Position numbers and translations under genes: made by a program
In this document: in pieces, positions 37,201-49,800 of the stretch
Position numbering within the stretch: the stretch's first letter is position 1
Layout: each line of letters begins with the position of its first letter
Notes under the pieces: model-generated
What the model was told of the DNA's origin: nothing
The model's database searches: none
Seen by the model: only the letters and a program-made list of their open reading frames with translations
Source of the DNA: Coprinellus micaceus
Lineage: Eukaryota > Basidiomycota > Agaricomycetes > Agaricales > Psathyrellaceae
Assembly: GCA_951394405.1 (NCBI GenBank)
Contig: OX596337.1
Location: forward strand, 4,030,001 to 4,094,000
Length of the DNA stretch: 64,000 nucleotides
Direction: 5' to 3'

Positions 37201-40200
37201 CGTAGAAGAACTTTCGGAGGTGAGAGTAGCGGTGGGGATGCCTGACGAAGGTGTGCTTGAAGCCGTGGGCCTCTTGAACCTTTGCAAGCCAGTCGTTGAA
37301 GATTTCAGGCGAACCGATGGTAGCGGACAAACCGCTATGGGAGACGAGACATCAGACTGTGGTACGGGCAGCATCGAATGCGAACACTTACATGATGGGA
37401 CATGGCGCAAGCAGGAGAATCTGCTCCCAAACTGCGCCGCCTTCTTGATGACCAATAGAGTGGATCTCGTCAAGGATAATCCTAAGCGGAACGGCGTGAG
37501 ATGCGCGGCAAAGGAAGCTGGGGCGTTCCACCTACCGTTTGATCTTCGGCGTCCAGACGGTGGCGAGGGGTGGCGAAAGTAACATGATCGCCAGAATCTC
37601 AGGGACCGTCACCAAGATCTGGCACTTTTGTGGGTCATTGATGCGCCAATCTCGGGTATGGATGGCCCAGCACGTCCCTACGAAAGGAAGAGTATAAGTC
37701 GCCTATGTATTACTAGCGCCGCTCGAAGAGACACCTACTGCCGTCCATTTTCTTGCTGAACCGCGCGTAAATCTCGGCAGCGATTTGGGTCACCAAAGCC
37801 TTCGTAGGAGCGACATATACGAGTATTTCATCGTCGGAGGACCGAAGAACCTGCTCCATGGCGTAAAACGAGATAAATGTCTTCCCGGCACTGGTCGGCG
37901 CTACAGGACGCGTCAGCTTTGGTTCGTCAAGCATCATGGTCAGGGCTTACCGACAACGAGGACAGAGTCGTTTTCATCGATGCAGTCAAGCACCTTCCTC
38001 TGCCAGGCGTCAGGCTGGAACTCGACACGACGATCGTACGCGCTATCCATGCTCCTGTCCATATACTCGCCGAACATTCGCAATTGCCACACCACAGGAT
38101 CCTCCGCCCCCACCATATAATCGTAGACCGGGGTCTTCTCTCCACCTTTCGATTTAACGAGCTTCTTGAACTTGAAGGACGGGGTGCTGTCGATGATTCG
38201 TACGCCGTCAAACATTCTTTCAATGTATCGCTCGAAGCCGAACAGAGTAAGGATCGTTGCAATGGCTTCCTTCGACGGGGCCGTGAGTACCTTCCGATCA
38301 ACCATCCGCTTGATCATACGCATGATAGGGAGCATATAGCGGTCCTTCACCTCTTCCGACTCTGGGATCGATTCTTGGGTCCATCGCTGGACCTCAAGGT
38401 TCAGTTCGTATAGCTCCATTTCAACCCTCGTCGACTCTTCTTCCGCTCGGGGGTTCCTGAAAAGGTTGGCCAGCTCCTGCACCTGGACGTCGAGCGACGC
38501 CCCAGAGAGGAGAGTGAGTCGCTCCTTCCACCACGTTCGCGAGGTATCGTTCGCCGAGCTATTCTTCTCGTCCTGAATCTTCTGCAACAAGAGCTGCTTA
38601 GAAGTGAGCTTCAAGGGCTTGTCCTTCTTCTTGACTCCGCCTTTGGTGTGGGAGGCTGCAGGCTTAGACGGCTACATGCGTTGATCACTATTAGTGAATT
38701 CCCTTCGTAAACGCCAAGTCGTCGTGCCTCACCTTCTCCACGATCGCCCTCACGACCGTATTCCGACCTCCTCCAACCAGTACGCCTACGGAGGGGATGA
38801 CCATCTGCCTCAAGACCCCACCAGCCGCACCAGTTATCGTCGCGGCCTGAATCTGCAGGTTGGACATAAACTGCTGGTGCCTCTTCAGCCTCTTCATCTC
38901 CAACCACTCCTTCACCGTGTACTTTCCCTTAATAAGCTTACTCCCGCCCCACGAAGGTGGTGGAGGAGGAGGCTTCGCTTTCTCCCCTCCTAGGTGCGGT
39001 GGTAAGATTGACTTCTGGTTATGCCAATGTCGCGTATCGGAGAACATGGTTCCTTCGCCTGAGCCAAAATGCATGTACGCAGGAGGGCTCGCAGGTGCGC
39101 CGCCGGACGCTGTACGGGTGACAGGAGGAAGATGTTTATTGAAGACGGGGTTGTCGAATGGAAGAAGTTGCATTGTTTGACCAGCACCACCGGCGACTGC
39201 ACGCGATCCTTGGCCGGCCGACGATCCCTGGTTGTCTCCAGGAAGCGTGGGGCGGCCAAGCCATACAGACAAGTCGCGCAGCTGCGATTCTACCGAGTTC
39301 CTGGGTCCGGTCGGGGTCCTCGGGTTGGCCTGCTCCCACTGGCTAAGGATCCGCGTGGCCAATTCATGGCCGACCATGTCCTTGACGTCGAGGGCATCAG
39401 CATGCTGAGAAAGATAGGCGGCTGTAGCCAGGAATATTCTGCCATCGAAGTCGTAGTCGAGGTAACGATAGGTCTGGGAGGAGAGAACCGTTGTGAGAGC
39501 GAAGAATAGCGGGGCGATGAAATCAGAGCAGAGTTTCCCGACCACAGTCGCGTCGAGCGGGATGGGTGGCTGGGCGCGATCTTGGATTCTGAGGGTTGGA
39601 ACGTGGTGATAATGTAGTAGATGAACGAACGCGAGGCTTGCGGTCGGTGTGGGCTCGGCGCCTTTCGATCTGGGCTTTGATAAGATATCTTGGGTCACCT
39701 CGACAATGAAATCGCCACGGTCGTCTTCGGCGTCATCGAACGCGGCGGGGTCCTGGTTAGCTATAGACAATACATCGGCAGGGTGCTTGATGTAGTTGTT
39801 CATGATCTGGTTGAGCTGTAGCCGGATCCTCGCAAAAAGGAACAACGTGTTCTGAGGGAACCTTTCCTTCACCCCTTGTCGGACCGGCTCGTAGACGAAG
39901 GTGGTGATCTACGAACAGGAAGTTGAACGACAGCCGGCTAACAGTATTAAGTAGTCACCCACCTTCGAATCAGCGTAAGTAGTCCCCTTGAGTAATGCGA
40001 TCGCAATGGTACCTCTAAGGACGTCGTACACGAACTTTCGTTGTGAAAGTACACGGTTGGCAGACATAGGAAGCTCGGGTTCGGGTGCACCACCATCATT
40101 GGCGAGGATGAACATCGGCTAAAACGATGCTGAGTGTAAGGTGGTGAAAAAGAGTAAAAACCGGTTTGCTCACCTTCTTCACGTTCTCGAAAGCTTTCCA

Positions 40201-40848
40201 GCGATCATCGACAAGAGATTGGAAGGAATGAACTGGTATATTGAGCTTCAGCAAATGCTTGAAGAGCATCGTCCTCGCGAGCGTCCGAGACGCGACTACG
40301 AAGAGGTCATCGCCCGTCCTTAGGGTTGGATGGCGGTTTTCTACCTAGGAGTTAGAGAATTTTACCTCAAGGAAGAGGAGTAGACCCACCATGGAAAAAG
40401 ACGACCTCAAAATTAGCAGCTCTGGTCGTATATTCCGCCAAAGTTCTCTCGAGCGTGTGATACGCGTGTAAAATCTGGAAGCTGCAGTCTATCCAACGAT
40501 CATCGCGATTAACATTCAGGGTACATCGGGAAAGGGTATCGTCGCTCACCACCCATCCTGCCAAGTGCGAGCAGGGGATCATCAAGAACACTCTGAAATA
40601 GTGACTCTCCTGGAAGATGGTCAGAGGGTGTGCCCAAGCTATAGCAAGTTCAATCAAGGCGTACCATCGATAACGAAAAACTCATTTCCGGCGTAATCTC
40701 CCAGCAGGTCCATTCGCCTAGCAGCCCGACTGCGGGGTATGTACCATGTACGATCGAAATACTTCAGCACGCCATTCACGTCCTTAGAGTTATCTTGGAT
40801 GATCTGGGTGTCGTTGGCCACCCCATCGTCGAAATCGTCGAAATCCAT
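34258..40848 (-). CDS. DDX60-type Ski2-like DExH RNA helicase, copy A
   Basis: Large superfamily-2 helicase. DDX60 proteins are known as cytosolic RNA helicases linked to antiviral RNA sensing and decay in animals; the fungal role is not established. The start at 40848 gives MDFDDFDDG. The N-terminal region ([28 protein letters not shown]) resembles the PIN-like part of DDX60. The family signature [18 protein letters not shown] is at about 38990-39040. Helicase motifs: Walker A APTSAGKT (about 37880-37902), DEIH (37460-37471), SAT in [10 protein letters not shown] (about 37320), HHAGM, motif [13 protein letters not shown] (about 36040-36070) and motif [11 protein letters not shown] (about 35900-35930). 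Many short introns join in phase, so it looks intact, about 1,700-1,800 residues by my estimate. It is the tandem paralogue of copy B and diverges from the broken reductase at 41572. Confidence 0.9.
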
Positions 40849-41571
40849 CGTGATCCTGGGTGATAACGGGAGCTCGAAGAGTTACTTGAGGGAGATTTTG
40901 AGAAGATTAATCTAAGGGTGGCGGGTTTGGGCGTGCTTGTTGCCAGGCTTCCAAGCAAACACGTCCACGCCGTGGAAGGCCGAGACCGAGGTCGACTTCT
41001 TTTAAGCGCCCAACCCCTCGGTGAGTCCACATCATGCCCCGTTGGCCCGTGTCTCCTGGGTCTTTGCCCCATCATCAACGGGTAACCGTTTCCAAGTTTG
41101 TACGCTCGGTCCTGTGCTGGATCGTCACGGAGAAGAGATGATTCTGCCACCCAGGGCTGTCTCGGCTCGGGCGGAACAGTTGGAAATCCTGTTCTCATAA
41201 TACAATTTCTACTGTCGGCATGGAAGGTGAGCCACATCTAATTCCATGCCTGCGTGAGACGTCTACACATACCTCTCCATGTTGAAATTTACCCACTGTC
41301 CATACATTCCCGGAGAAGGTCGTCGGCGCATAGAGCACATCTAGCCGCATCTTTCAAGCAAACAGCACCCTTGAAAAACGGGAAGTCTGGATATACGCGA
41401 TACTGTAGCTTTTGTATCACGTTCCAGGAGATGGTGGTGGTTCGAGTTCAAGAGACGCGTCGTTGCTTTGACCCTGCTGGCAAGATGGCTCGGTCATTGA
41501 TACCGAAAGTGACGCAATCTGCCAACTCGAATCCTTCAGCTGCCGACTGCCCAGACCTCCACATATCTGCC
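40849..41571. promoter_or_regulatory. Divergent 5' region of unit A with conserved 95-bp block
   Basis: Shared upstream region of helicase copy A (minus) and the reductase copy A (plus). Bases 40941-41035 are identical to 50472-50566 of unit B, at a similar distance (about 90-185 bp) from each helicase ATG. The 90 bp nearest the ATG differ strongly between copies, and the part nearer the reductase is similar but not identical. I infer a shared cis-regulatory element or transcribed leader. Confidence 0.5.
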
Positions 41572-43152
41572 ATGTCCCTGAGCCCAACCACATTCACCCT
41601 CCTCGACGGGACCTCCATTCCCTGGCTCGCCTGGGGCAACGGCTCCGGGAAAGCCAAGAAAGACGCGATCGAGAGCGGCAAAGTCTCGTTGGAAGCTGGA
41701 ATCAGGCACATCGACACCGCGCAGCTCTACGAGAACGAGGAGCACACAGGGGACGCGATCACACAGTCCAGTATATCGAGGGAAGAGGTATACGTTACTT
41801 CCAAGAGTGAGTACGTTCGATTGAATAGATTCAAGTTGGATTGAGGATCATCGGGGGCTTTGGGGTCCAAGCAAACCGGCGCTGACTTCAAGTTTCGACC
41901 CTATCCGTATGGACTCCAGTCTCCCGCATCGACGGCGACACTAAATCAGTGCCGATCGACGAGGTTCGAGCTTCAGTCCAAGCATCGCTCGACAGGCTCG
42001 GTACTGTCCCCGAATGCTTCCTCATCCACAACCCAAGGGCCAGCTCAAGGCCTTCTGGAAGGTCCTCGAAGACCTCAAAGATGAGGGGAAGTTGAAGAGC
42101 ATCGGTGTGAGTAACTTCCGGCCTCAGGACCTCGAGGAGATCTTGGATGGCGCGAAGTACAAGCCCGTTGTGAACCAGGTACGCTTCGGGATTTATGTGA
42201 CGAGACCACTGATAACGAACACGCTCACATGACACAGATTGAATTCCACCCCTACACAGGACCCTGGTATATCCTCCCAGAGCATTCATCCTGGTGCGGA
42301 TGGAATCCATGCGACTTTGGGCCTGTATGTCCGATCCATAACCGTCCGCATTGTGGAAAATCTGAGTGAGGGTTCGATACTCGGTCCGTCCAAAACACCA
42401 AGGAGGAGGCAGATGTTGGGTCCATATGCGGACAGAATTCGCACCCAAGCTCACCTACCATGGCTATCCTTCGCCCGGAACGGGTCGGGGAAGGCGGGCA
42501 CGAAGGGGCGGGGTCTCCCCACCAGATTCGCTGACCCTTATGCGGAGGGATGTATCATCCATGATGCGGACGGATTGGGGCCAAAGTTTGAGGTGCCGAT
42601 CCTAATGCGACGGATTTGAGCCTAACGGAGGGGTGCAGAACCGACCAAAATCGCTGCTTTGGGATGAAACCTTTCTGAGAATATGCCAGGGTCCTCCCTA
42701 CACCCTCGAACCCGTCCTCGCTCTCCAAGCCAAACACAACATCCTCACCACCTCCTTCGGCGAGCTAACCCCCATCCTCCGGCACCCCACCGGTGGGCCT
42801 CTCAGGCCCGTTCTCACTCGCATTGCCTCCCGCCTCGCCCAAACCTACAACGACGAATCGATCGACTCGGTCGTCGTGCTGTTGCTGTGGTTGAGGGCGA
42901 AGAAGGCTGTCGCTGTGACCGCGAGTGGGAACAATGAGAGGATCAAAGGGCTGGCGAAGGTGTTTAAGAGTGGGTGGGAGTTGCAAGGGGAGGAGGTGGA
43001 GGAAATTGATAAGGTTGGGAAGACCATTCATTTCAGATACTATGTGAGTTCACGGCTCGATTTTTGGATAGCTCAATGAGCTAACACATCCTATTCAATA
43101 GTCAGAGCACATGGAAGAAGACTACCCTCTCCCCAACCTTCCCAGCCAATAA
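41572..43152 (+). pseudogene. Aldo-keto reductase, copy A (frameshifted, transposon-inserted)
   Basis: Aldo/keto reductases are NADPH-dependent carbonyl reductases. The tetrad residues are visible: Asp and Tyr in RHIDTAQLYENE, Lys in VYVTSK and His in FLIHNP. Exon 1 starts at 41572 (MSLSPTTFTLLDG) and ends at 41806. Exon 2 reads ISTLSVWTPVSRIDGD. At about 42030-42040 the frame shifts between FLIHNP and GQLKAFWKVLEDLKDEG. The next exon is split after IEFHPYT by a 438-bp element (42258-42695). The frame then resumes with LEPVLALQAKHNILTTSFG and runs through to EHMEEDYPLPNLPSQ-stop (43152). Relative to copy B, a few codons around AHLEP are missing at the insertion site. Two independent lesions make a functional product very unlikely. 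Confidence 0.85.
42258..42695. mobile_element. Non-autonomous TIR element (hAT-like MITE), 438 bp
   Basis: The element interrupts the reductase copy A. Its ends are inverted repeats: the first ten bases AGGACCCTGG match perfectly, and the first 19 differ at two positions. It is flanked by the direct repeat CCCTACAC at 42250-42257 and 42696-42703. The paralogous site in copy B (near 51795) is empty. An 8-bp target-site duplication is characteristic of hAT transposons. No transposase is encoded, so it is a MITE-type derivative. Confidence 0.85.
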
Positions 43153-43492
43153 GCCTAATACCAGTCGCAACTTAACGGAACGAAAGGGACGATAATGGAG
43201 TCGAAGCTTGAAGCCTATAGCGGTACGATACGATAATAACGTACGTGTAAGTAGTACAACGAAAAGCGCAAAAGTGGGGGTGGTGTACGGAGGTCACTGT
43301 AACCATAGCCATAGAACCATAACAAACGTGTCATACAATCGTCAATCCCAAAGCGAATAAGTACGAGGTGGGTGTATCTGCCGGTGCAGGGGAGAGGTGA
43401 TGTGTCCAGTCGTCCGAACATCCAAAATCTACATAAGTAGTACACAATCTATGTCAACCAAAACACCCTCTAAGCCGATGGACGGGTTAGCG
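43153..43492. repeat. Inverted copy of the DNA downstream of the UBP gene
   Basis: Read on the minus strand, this stretch is clearly similar to plus-strand 59750-60106 (shared runs such as GGACGACTGGACACATCACC and CACCTCGTACTTATTCGC). Together with 43493-43762 it forms one arm of a roughly 600-700 bp inverted repeat; the other arm is at 59479-60106. No gene of its own. Confidence 0.85.
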
Positions 43493-43795
43493 CTATGACT
43501 CCCCCGAACTAAGGTCCCCACCGACCCCCAAATTCGGACTCGTCGGCGGGTGCACAGGTAACGGTGCGTGTATCCCCGGCTCCAAGTCAGGGGAAGAGTT
43601 TAAAGGCGATTTAGGTGGTAACGACGGTCCCGGAGCCGCAGCCAAAGCTTGTGAAAGCCCACTCAATTTCGAGGGGCCTTTACCCTTCTTCTTCGGCGAG
43701 GTCCTCATCGCCGGCGGGACCCCATTCACCGCCGCTGAAGGTAGAGTGGGCACCGACGCACGCACGCCGAACACGCCTTCGGCCAGCCGAGCCAA
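43493..43795 (-). pseudogene. Captured 3'-terminal fragment of the UBP deubiquitinase gene
   Basis: This open frame is a divergent copy of the last 85 or so codons of the deubiquitinase at 56900-59744. Shared segments are ASVPTLPS, GKGPSK, SGLSQALAAAP, LPPKSPL and SPDLEPGIHAPLPVHPP. It lacks all catalytic parts. The first dozen codons (MARLAEGVFGVRA) come instead from the 3' flank of helicase copy B, because the string GCCAGCCGAGCCAA is also found downstream of copy A. It is a truncated duplicate, not a gene. Confidence 0.85.
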
Positions 43796-43810
43796 GAAAT
43801 GCCCGAGAAC

Positions 43811-46800
43811 CTACGCCCACATATCCCTCGCCTTCTCATCGAACTCTGCGCACGCAAGGCTAACGACACGGTACACCATCCAATCCCGGTCCGTCACCCC
43901 CCGCGGGCGCTTGAAATCCAGCTTGACGGAGTCGTCCTCATCTTCGATCGTTCCCGAGCCCGCCTCATCTCCGACGAGTGTTTCCTCCTGAGACCTCAGA
44001 TCCACACTACCGGCAGCCTGCGTGATATCCTCTTCAGCGTCTGACTCGGATTCCTCCCCCGAGCTCTCGTCCCATTCGTCCTTTACCACATGCACCTTTT
44101 TCCCTCCTGGACGTGGAGAACCCTTTGTTCCTTGCCCTCCTGCGGTACCCCGGGTCACATCATCGCTCGCCTCCAACAGGAGTCGCTCCAACGCCGACTT
44201 GACTGTAAGGAGGGTAAGGCGAAAGTCTTCGATCAGGTACCACAAGTCGTTCCGTCGGATACCGTTGGCGTTTACGATGGTCTTCGTCTGCCCGTGAATG
44301 TAGAAATCGAGTAGATAAGCATTGAGTTTCGCAGGGGTAGACTTAGGTCCAGCTGCCACCTTGTTCGAATCCTGGCCGAATTTGCCTGGCCGTGTGGAGC
44401 TGGAGAGGATGGCGTCGAGAGATGGTATGGCATGGGCATTGAGGTGGATACCAGCGCGAACCGAGTCCGCAAGGTCCTGTACGTGTGCGAAGTCGTCCCC
44501 GAGTCCCGAATGGGCGACGAAGGGTGACCGGATGGTAGTTTTGATACAAGATTCGCGTAGACGTTGGGTGAGACCCGACCCTGCTGCACTGTCTCTCTCC
44601 TGTTCAGTGGCCGTCGGCGTCCAGAGGCCACTGAAAGGTAGAATGTGGGAGGGCTTCGTAATCTTGGCAGCTTCCGCACCGGTCTGTGAAGATCCGCTAG
44701 CCGCGAACGCTCTCGCGTAACCAGTAAACACCTTCAAGATGCTCTTCGCTTCGGCTGTCAGGGCCGCCCGTGCCTGCTTGGGCATGGGAGGAAGGACGAT
44801 CATTGATGGGTACTTCGACGTCAAGCGGCTGAGTTCCTCTTCGTTGCCGGCAAGGGATGCTGGGAGAAGGCGCCGCCCAAAGAGATGAGACATGAGGAGA
44901 ATGTAATTCCGCTTTGCTTCGTCCATCTTGATGTCCGTGTCCCTAGCCTTGGATGGTACACCTTCAGAGATGGCGTGCAGGACGCCCGCTCGCAGAATGG
45001 ACACAAGAGCCAGATTGCTGGGCTCAGTGTACTGGAGTGGCGTTTCAGTGTTGTCCGTCACTTAGAAGAAATATGCTCACGTAAAGATGACCGGCGATAG
45101 CGAAAAGGTTCATCGGCTTTCCTTCCTCGTCCATCAACCCACTCCGCCGTAGATACTCGATACTGAACCGCACATGGTGGACGAGATAGTCATGGCCTAA
45201 GTTCGAGGCGAAACCGACCCGTGGCATGGTCATCAGCGTGTCAAGCGCTTTGATCACGTTCGGAGCCCGGTTGCTGCCTTCCAGCAGGTTGCATAGCCGA
45301 AGCACCAGGGTGGAGGTTACAGGGAAGCCACCGCCAAGGGTTGGCAGCTTGGAGAGAATAAGCCGCTGAACCCTGTCCATTGGCAGACCGTAAAATACGA
45401 CATTCCCGAGGAGGTCGTAGCCTCGACGGCCTGCCCGACCCGCACATTGGCGATACTGAGGTGACGGGAATCAGGGGCCGAGGGAACAGGGATGTATCAG
45501 AGCGGAGGGACTCACCTCCAACGCTGTGAGATACGGGGAGTCCGCACAGAACACAGTGGTCTTGGCTGGAGCGTTGATACCAAGGGCTAAAGTACCAGTG
45601 GCAACAACCACCCTGAGGAACCCCTTTCTGAACAGACTGTCGTCGACGTGTGTCAAATTAATGGTTCGGAAGAGGTCCACAAGGGACACATACCTTTCCA
45701 CTAGATCTCGATACCCTTTATTCATCCCGGCATGGTGCACGCCGACCCCGCGTCGCAGTAGCGAAAATGCCCACTTTGGCGCAACCCCTCCTCGGTCTAG
45801 TGGCTTGATATCCCGCTCCAGCTCTGACTGTGTATAGGACGAGAGGGGGTCGGCGAATGAGAAGTCAGAAAGTACCTGGTTTGGGTCGAAGGACTCCTCC
45901 CAGGTCCACTCCGTCATAGGCTGGCTGCGTTCCTGATCGACATCCTTGCCCTTGCGGCGTTTCTGCTTCTCGAGCTGAGCTGCTCGTTCCTTAGCCTGAG
46001 CGGTCCATTGCTCCCATTCGGCCACCTTTCGCTTCCAGGATGCGTTGGTCGACTTGAAGCGAGCTTCAGCCTGTTCCAGGTGAGCCCCAACGGTGTTGCC
46101 GATCAACTCACATCCCGTTCTGTCGTAGTTGAAGACGATGGCGGGCTGGGGGAACTCCAAGTGAGACTAGGAGCAAGGGAAGAAGGTAACTTAACAAACC
46201 AGCTGATTCTTCACGTGCAGGTCGGCAAGGAGAGGAACCAGGTTCTTTTTGAAGACGCTCATATGCGGTGTTGCGTCAAGCTCCCACCCTGGGTTCTCGA
46301 GGACAGGGTCCTGAAGTTCGGTGGCCACTTTGAATCCCAACGATTCGTCGTGAACAAGCAAGGCTTTGAGAAAGTCTTTCAGCTGTGCTTCGTATTCCAG
46401 GACATCCCTCGGACGCAAAAGGGTCCGACGAGAGGAAAAGAAAGTTTTTGGATCGAGCCTCGCGACCTGTGACGCAAAGTCTCGACCGCTCTTCGCAGCA
46501 ACTACGGCGAGCGCTCGGTAGAGGGTGAGTGTGTCCCTCGCTTCGAGGGCGAGGTCATCCGGGAGCGTCGTTTTCCCAAAGGATAGAGTGCTGATGGGGT
46601 GGACGAAGTGGGTACGCTCGGTTGGCTCGTGCTGGGAAAGCCCGCTGAAGTCCTTGACACCCGTCGAATCCTGGATATTGTAGAAGAACTTCCGGAGATG
46701 GGAGTAGCGATGAGGGTGCTGCACGTAGGTATGCTTGAAACCGTGAGCTTCTTGCACCTTCGCGAGCCAGTCGTTGAAAGACTCGGGAGAGCCGATGGTG

Positions 46801-49800
46801 GCAGAAAGGCCACTGGATAATTAAACGAGGCATTCAATGTAAGACGCATTGAAAGAATCGCAGCTACTCACATAACGGGACAAGGTGCGAGCAGTAGAAT
46901 CTGCTCCCAAACGGAGCCCCCTTCTTGATGACCAATGGAATGAATCTCGTCGAGAATGATGCTGCAGAAACGAAAGGTACGGTCAATAACCAGGTGCAAG
47001 CCTGGATTAAAAAGACGCACCGCTTGATCTTTGGTGTCCAAACTGTTGCAAGTGGAGGGGAGAGCAGCATAATCGCCAGTATTTCTGGAACGGTAATCAG
47101 GATCTGACACTTTTGAGGATCGTTGATTCGCCGGTCGCGCGTGTGGATAGCCCAGCAAGTTCCTAAGTAGCACCCGTCAGTCTTTGATGCCAACGAAATC
47201 CCCGGCAAAGGACACCATGGTGGTAAGAGCACTCACTACCATCCATCTTTTTACTGAACCGGGCATAGACCTCGGCCGCTATCTGCGTCACCAGAGCCTT
47301 CGTAGGAGCGATGTAGACAAGGATTCCATCATCGGATGACCGAAGCACCTGTTCCATTGCGTAGAATGAGATGAAAGTTTTCCCAGCGCTGGTCGGTGCT
47401 AGGAACAATGGGGTCAATATCAACTAGTGCCCAACCCCATGAATTCGGCGGGGCAACACGGCCGGGAGTACGCACCGACAACGAGAATAGAGTGATTGGC
47501 GTCGATGGAATCTAATACCTTCCTCTGCCACGCGTCCGGCCAAAAACCAACGCGACGGTCGTACGCGCTATCCATGCTCCTGTCCATATACTCTCCAAAC
47601 AACCGGAGCTGCCACTCTACCGGATCCTCCTTTCCAACCATAAACTCGTACGCCGGGATGCTCTCCCCCGCCTTGGACTTGACCAGCTTCTTGAACTTGA
47701 AGGACGACGAAGGTCCGCCCACAATTTTAGCGCCGTCTACTATGCCCTCGGCGTACCTCTCGAACCCAAACAGAGTGAGGACCGTGATGATAACGTCCTT
47801 CGATGTTGATGTGAGTGCCTTCCTGTCCACCATCTGCTTGATCATGCGCACGATAGACAGCATGTATCGGTCCCTGACCTCGTCGGATTCTGGGCCGTCT
47901 TCCTTTGCCCACCGCTGAACCTCAAGATTCAACTCGTACAACTCCATCTCCAACCTTGTCAACTCTTCTTCTGCTCGCGGGCTTCGAAAGAGGTTCGAGA
48001 GTTCTCGCACTTGAGCTTCTAGTGCCATCTCAGAGAGGACCGCGAGCCTTTCTTTCCACCAAGCTTGCGACGAATCATTCACCGCATTCGCCTTCTCGTC
48101 CTGAATCTTCTGTAGCAGCAGTTGCTTGGAAGTGAGCTTCACAGGCCTGTCCTTCTTCTTGTTGCCACCTTTGGAGGTGTGAGCCACGTGCCCCGACGCC
48201 TACATACGGAAGAAAGAAACATTTGTATGGTGTCTAACTGAGATACAGAGTTGTTGCTCACCTTCGCTGATATCTGCTTCGTTGCCGAATTCCGACTCCC
48301 TATAGCCGAGACGCCGACAGAGGGGATGATGATCTGTTTCAGGATTCCACCCGCTGCACCGGTAATAGTCGCCGCCTGAACCTGTAAATTGGACATGAAA
48401 TGTTGATGCCTTTTCAACCGCTTCATTTCGATCCACTGCTTGACAGTATATTTGCCCCATATCAGCTTAGTCCCGTACTTCGGCGGCGGCGGCGGAGGGA
48501 GTGGCTTCTCCCCGCCTAGGTGAGGGGGTAGAATTGACTTTTGGTTGTGCCAATGACGCGTATCGGAGAACATGATACCTTCGCCCGACCCAAATTGCAT
48601 ATATGCGGAGGGGCTCGTGCAGGTGACTTCCGGACTGGTGGCATCCCGTTCAACGAGGGGAAGGTGCCTGTTGAGGATGGGGTTGGTGAAGGGAAGAAGT
48701 TTCATTGGAGATTCATCGGCGTCAACTGCTTGGGTTTCTTGGCCGTCGAACGAGCCCTGGGTGCGCCCAGGAAGCGTCGGGCGGCCAAGCCATGTCGTTA
48801 CGTTGTGTAACCGCGCATGTACCGACTTCCCTCTCCCATCCACCGTTTCCAGTGTAGCTTTGTGCCAGAGAGCGCGGACACGTTCAGCGATATCCACCCC
48901 GATCATCTCGTTGTCCTCAAGCTGGCCAGGGTTCTGGGACAGGTAAGCAGAGGTTGCCAGGAAGACTCGACCGTCAAAGTCATACTCGAGTCCTGCGTGG
49001 GCGCCGGATACGAGGAGGGCCGTGACGGTAAAGAGCAAGGGGGCTAAGAATACCGTGCAAAGTGTGTGAGCTGCGGCTGAGCCGAGCGCCATCAATGGCT
49101 GGGCTCGGTCCTGCAGACCGAGGGTCGGCAAATGGAAGTAGTGGACCAAGTGGATGAAGGCCATCGTGGGTATGATTGCGGCATCTTCCTTCGAGTCGGG
49201 TGTCGTCGAGGTCGACAGGAGACGGCGGGAAAGGTCAAGAATAAACTCGTCTCGAATGTCCTCAACTCGGTCATTCGTGCAGGCCGATAGGCGGTCCCTC
49301 ATCAGCAAGTCAGTGTCGGGGTGGGCGAAGTGTTGGTCCATCTTTGAGCTGAGCTCATCCGTAACCCGAGCCAGGCCACGCAAAGCATTCTTGTTGAAGT
49401 GTTGGGTCGCGCCTTGCCGTTCAGGCTCGTACACGAAGGTGATAATCTACGTTCGCGAGTATCAGACCAAGAATACTTGGCGCAAAGCGAATAACTCGCC
49501 TTGGAGTCAGCGTAGTCTGTTCCTTTTAGCAGCGCAATCGCGATGTTGCCACTCAAAACGTCATAGACGAACTTCCTCTGCGCGAGCACGCGATTTGCAG
49601 ACATCGGAAAGTCCGGGTCTGGAACGGCACCGTCGTTGGCCAAAATAAACATTGGCTGGAATTAGGCGATGAGAAATGTATTCACTTAACCAGAGGGGCG
49701 CGTCAAGTACCTTTCTGTCTCCCTCGAAGGCTCCCCAGCTTGGGTCAGCGAGAGATCGGAACGTCTGGACTGGGATTCCAAGCTTGATGAGGTGTTTGAA

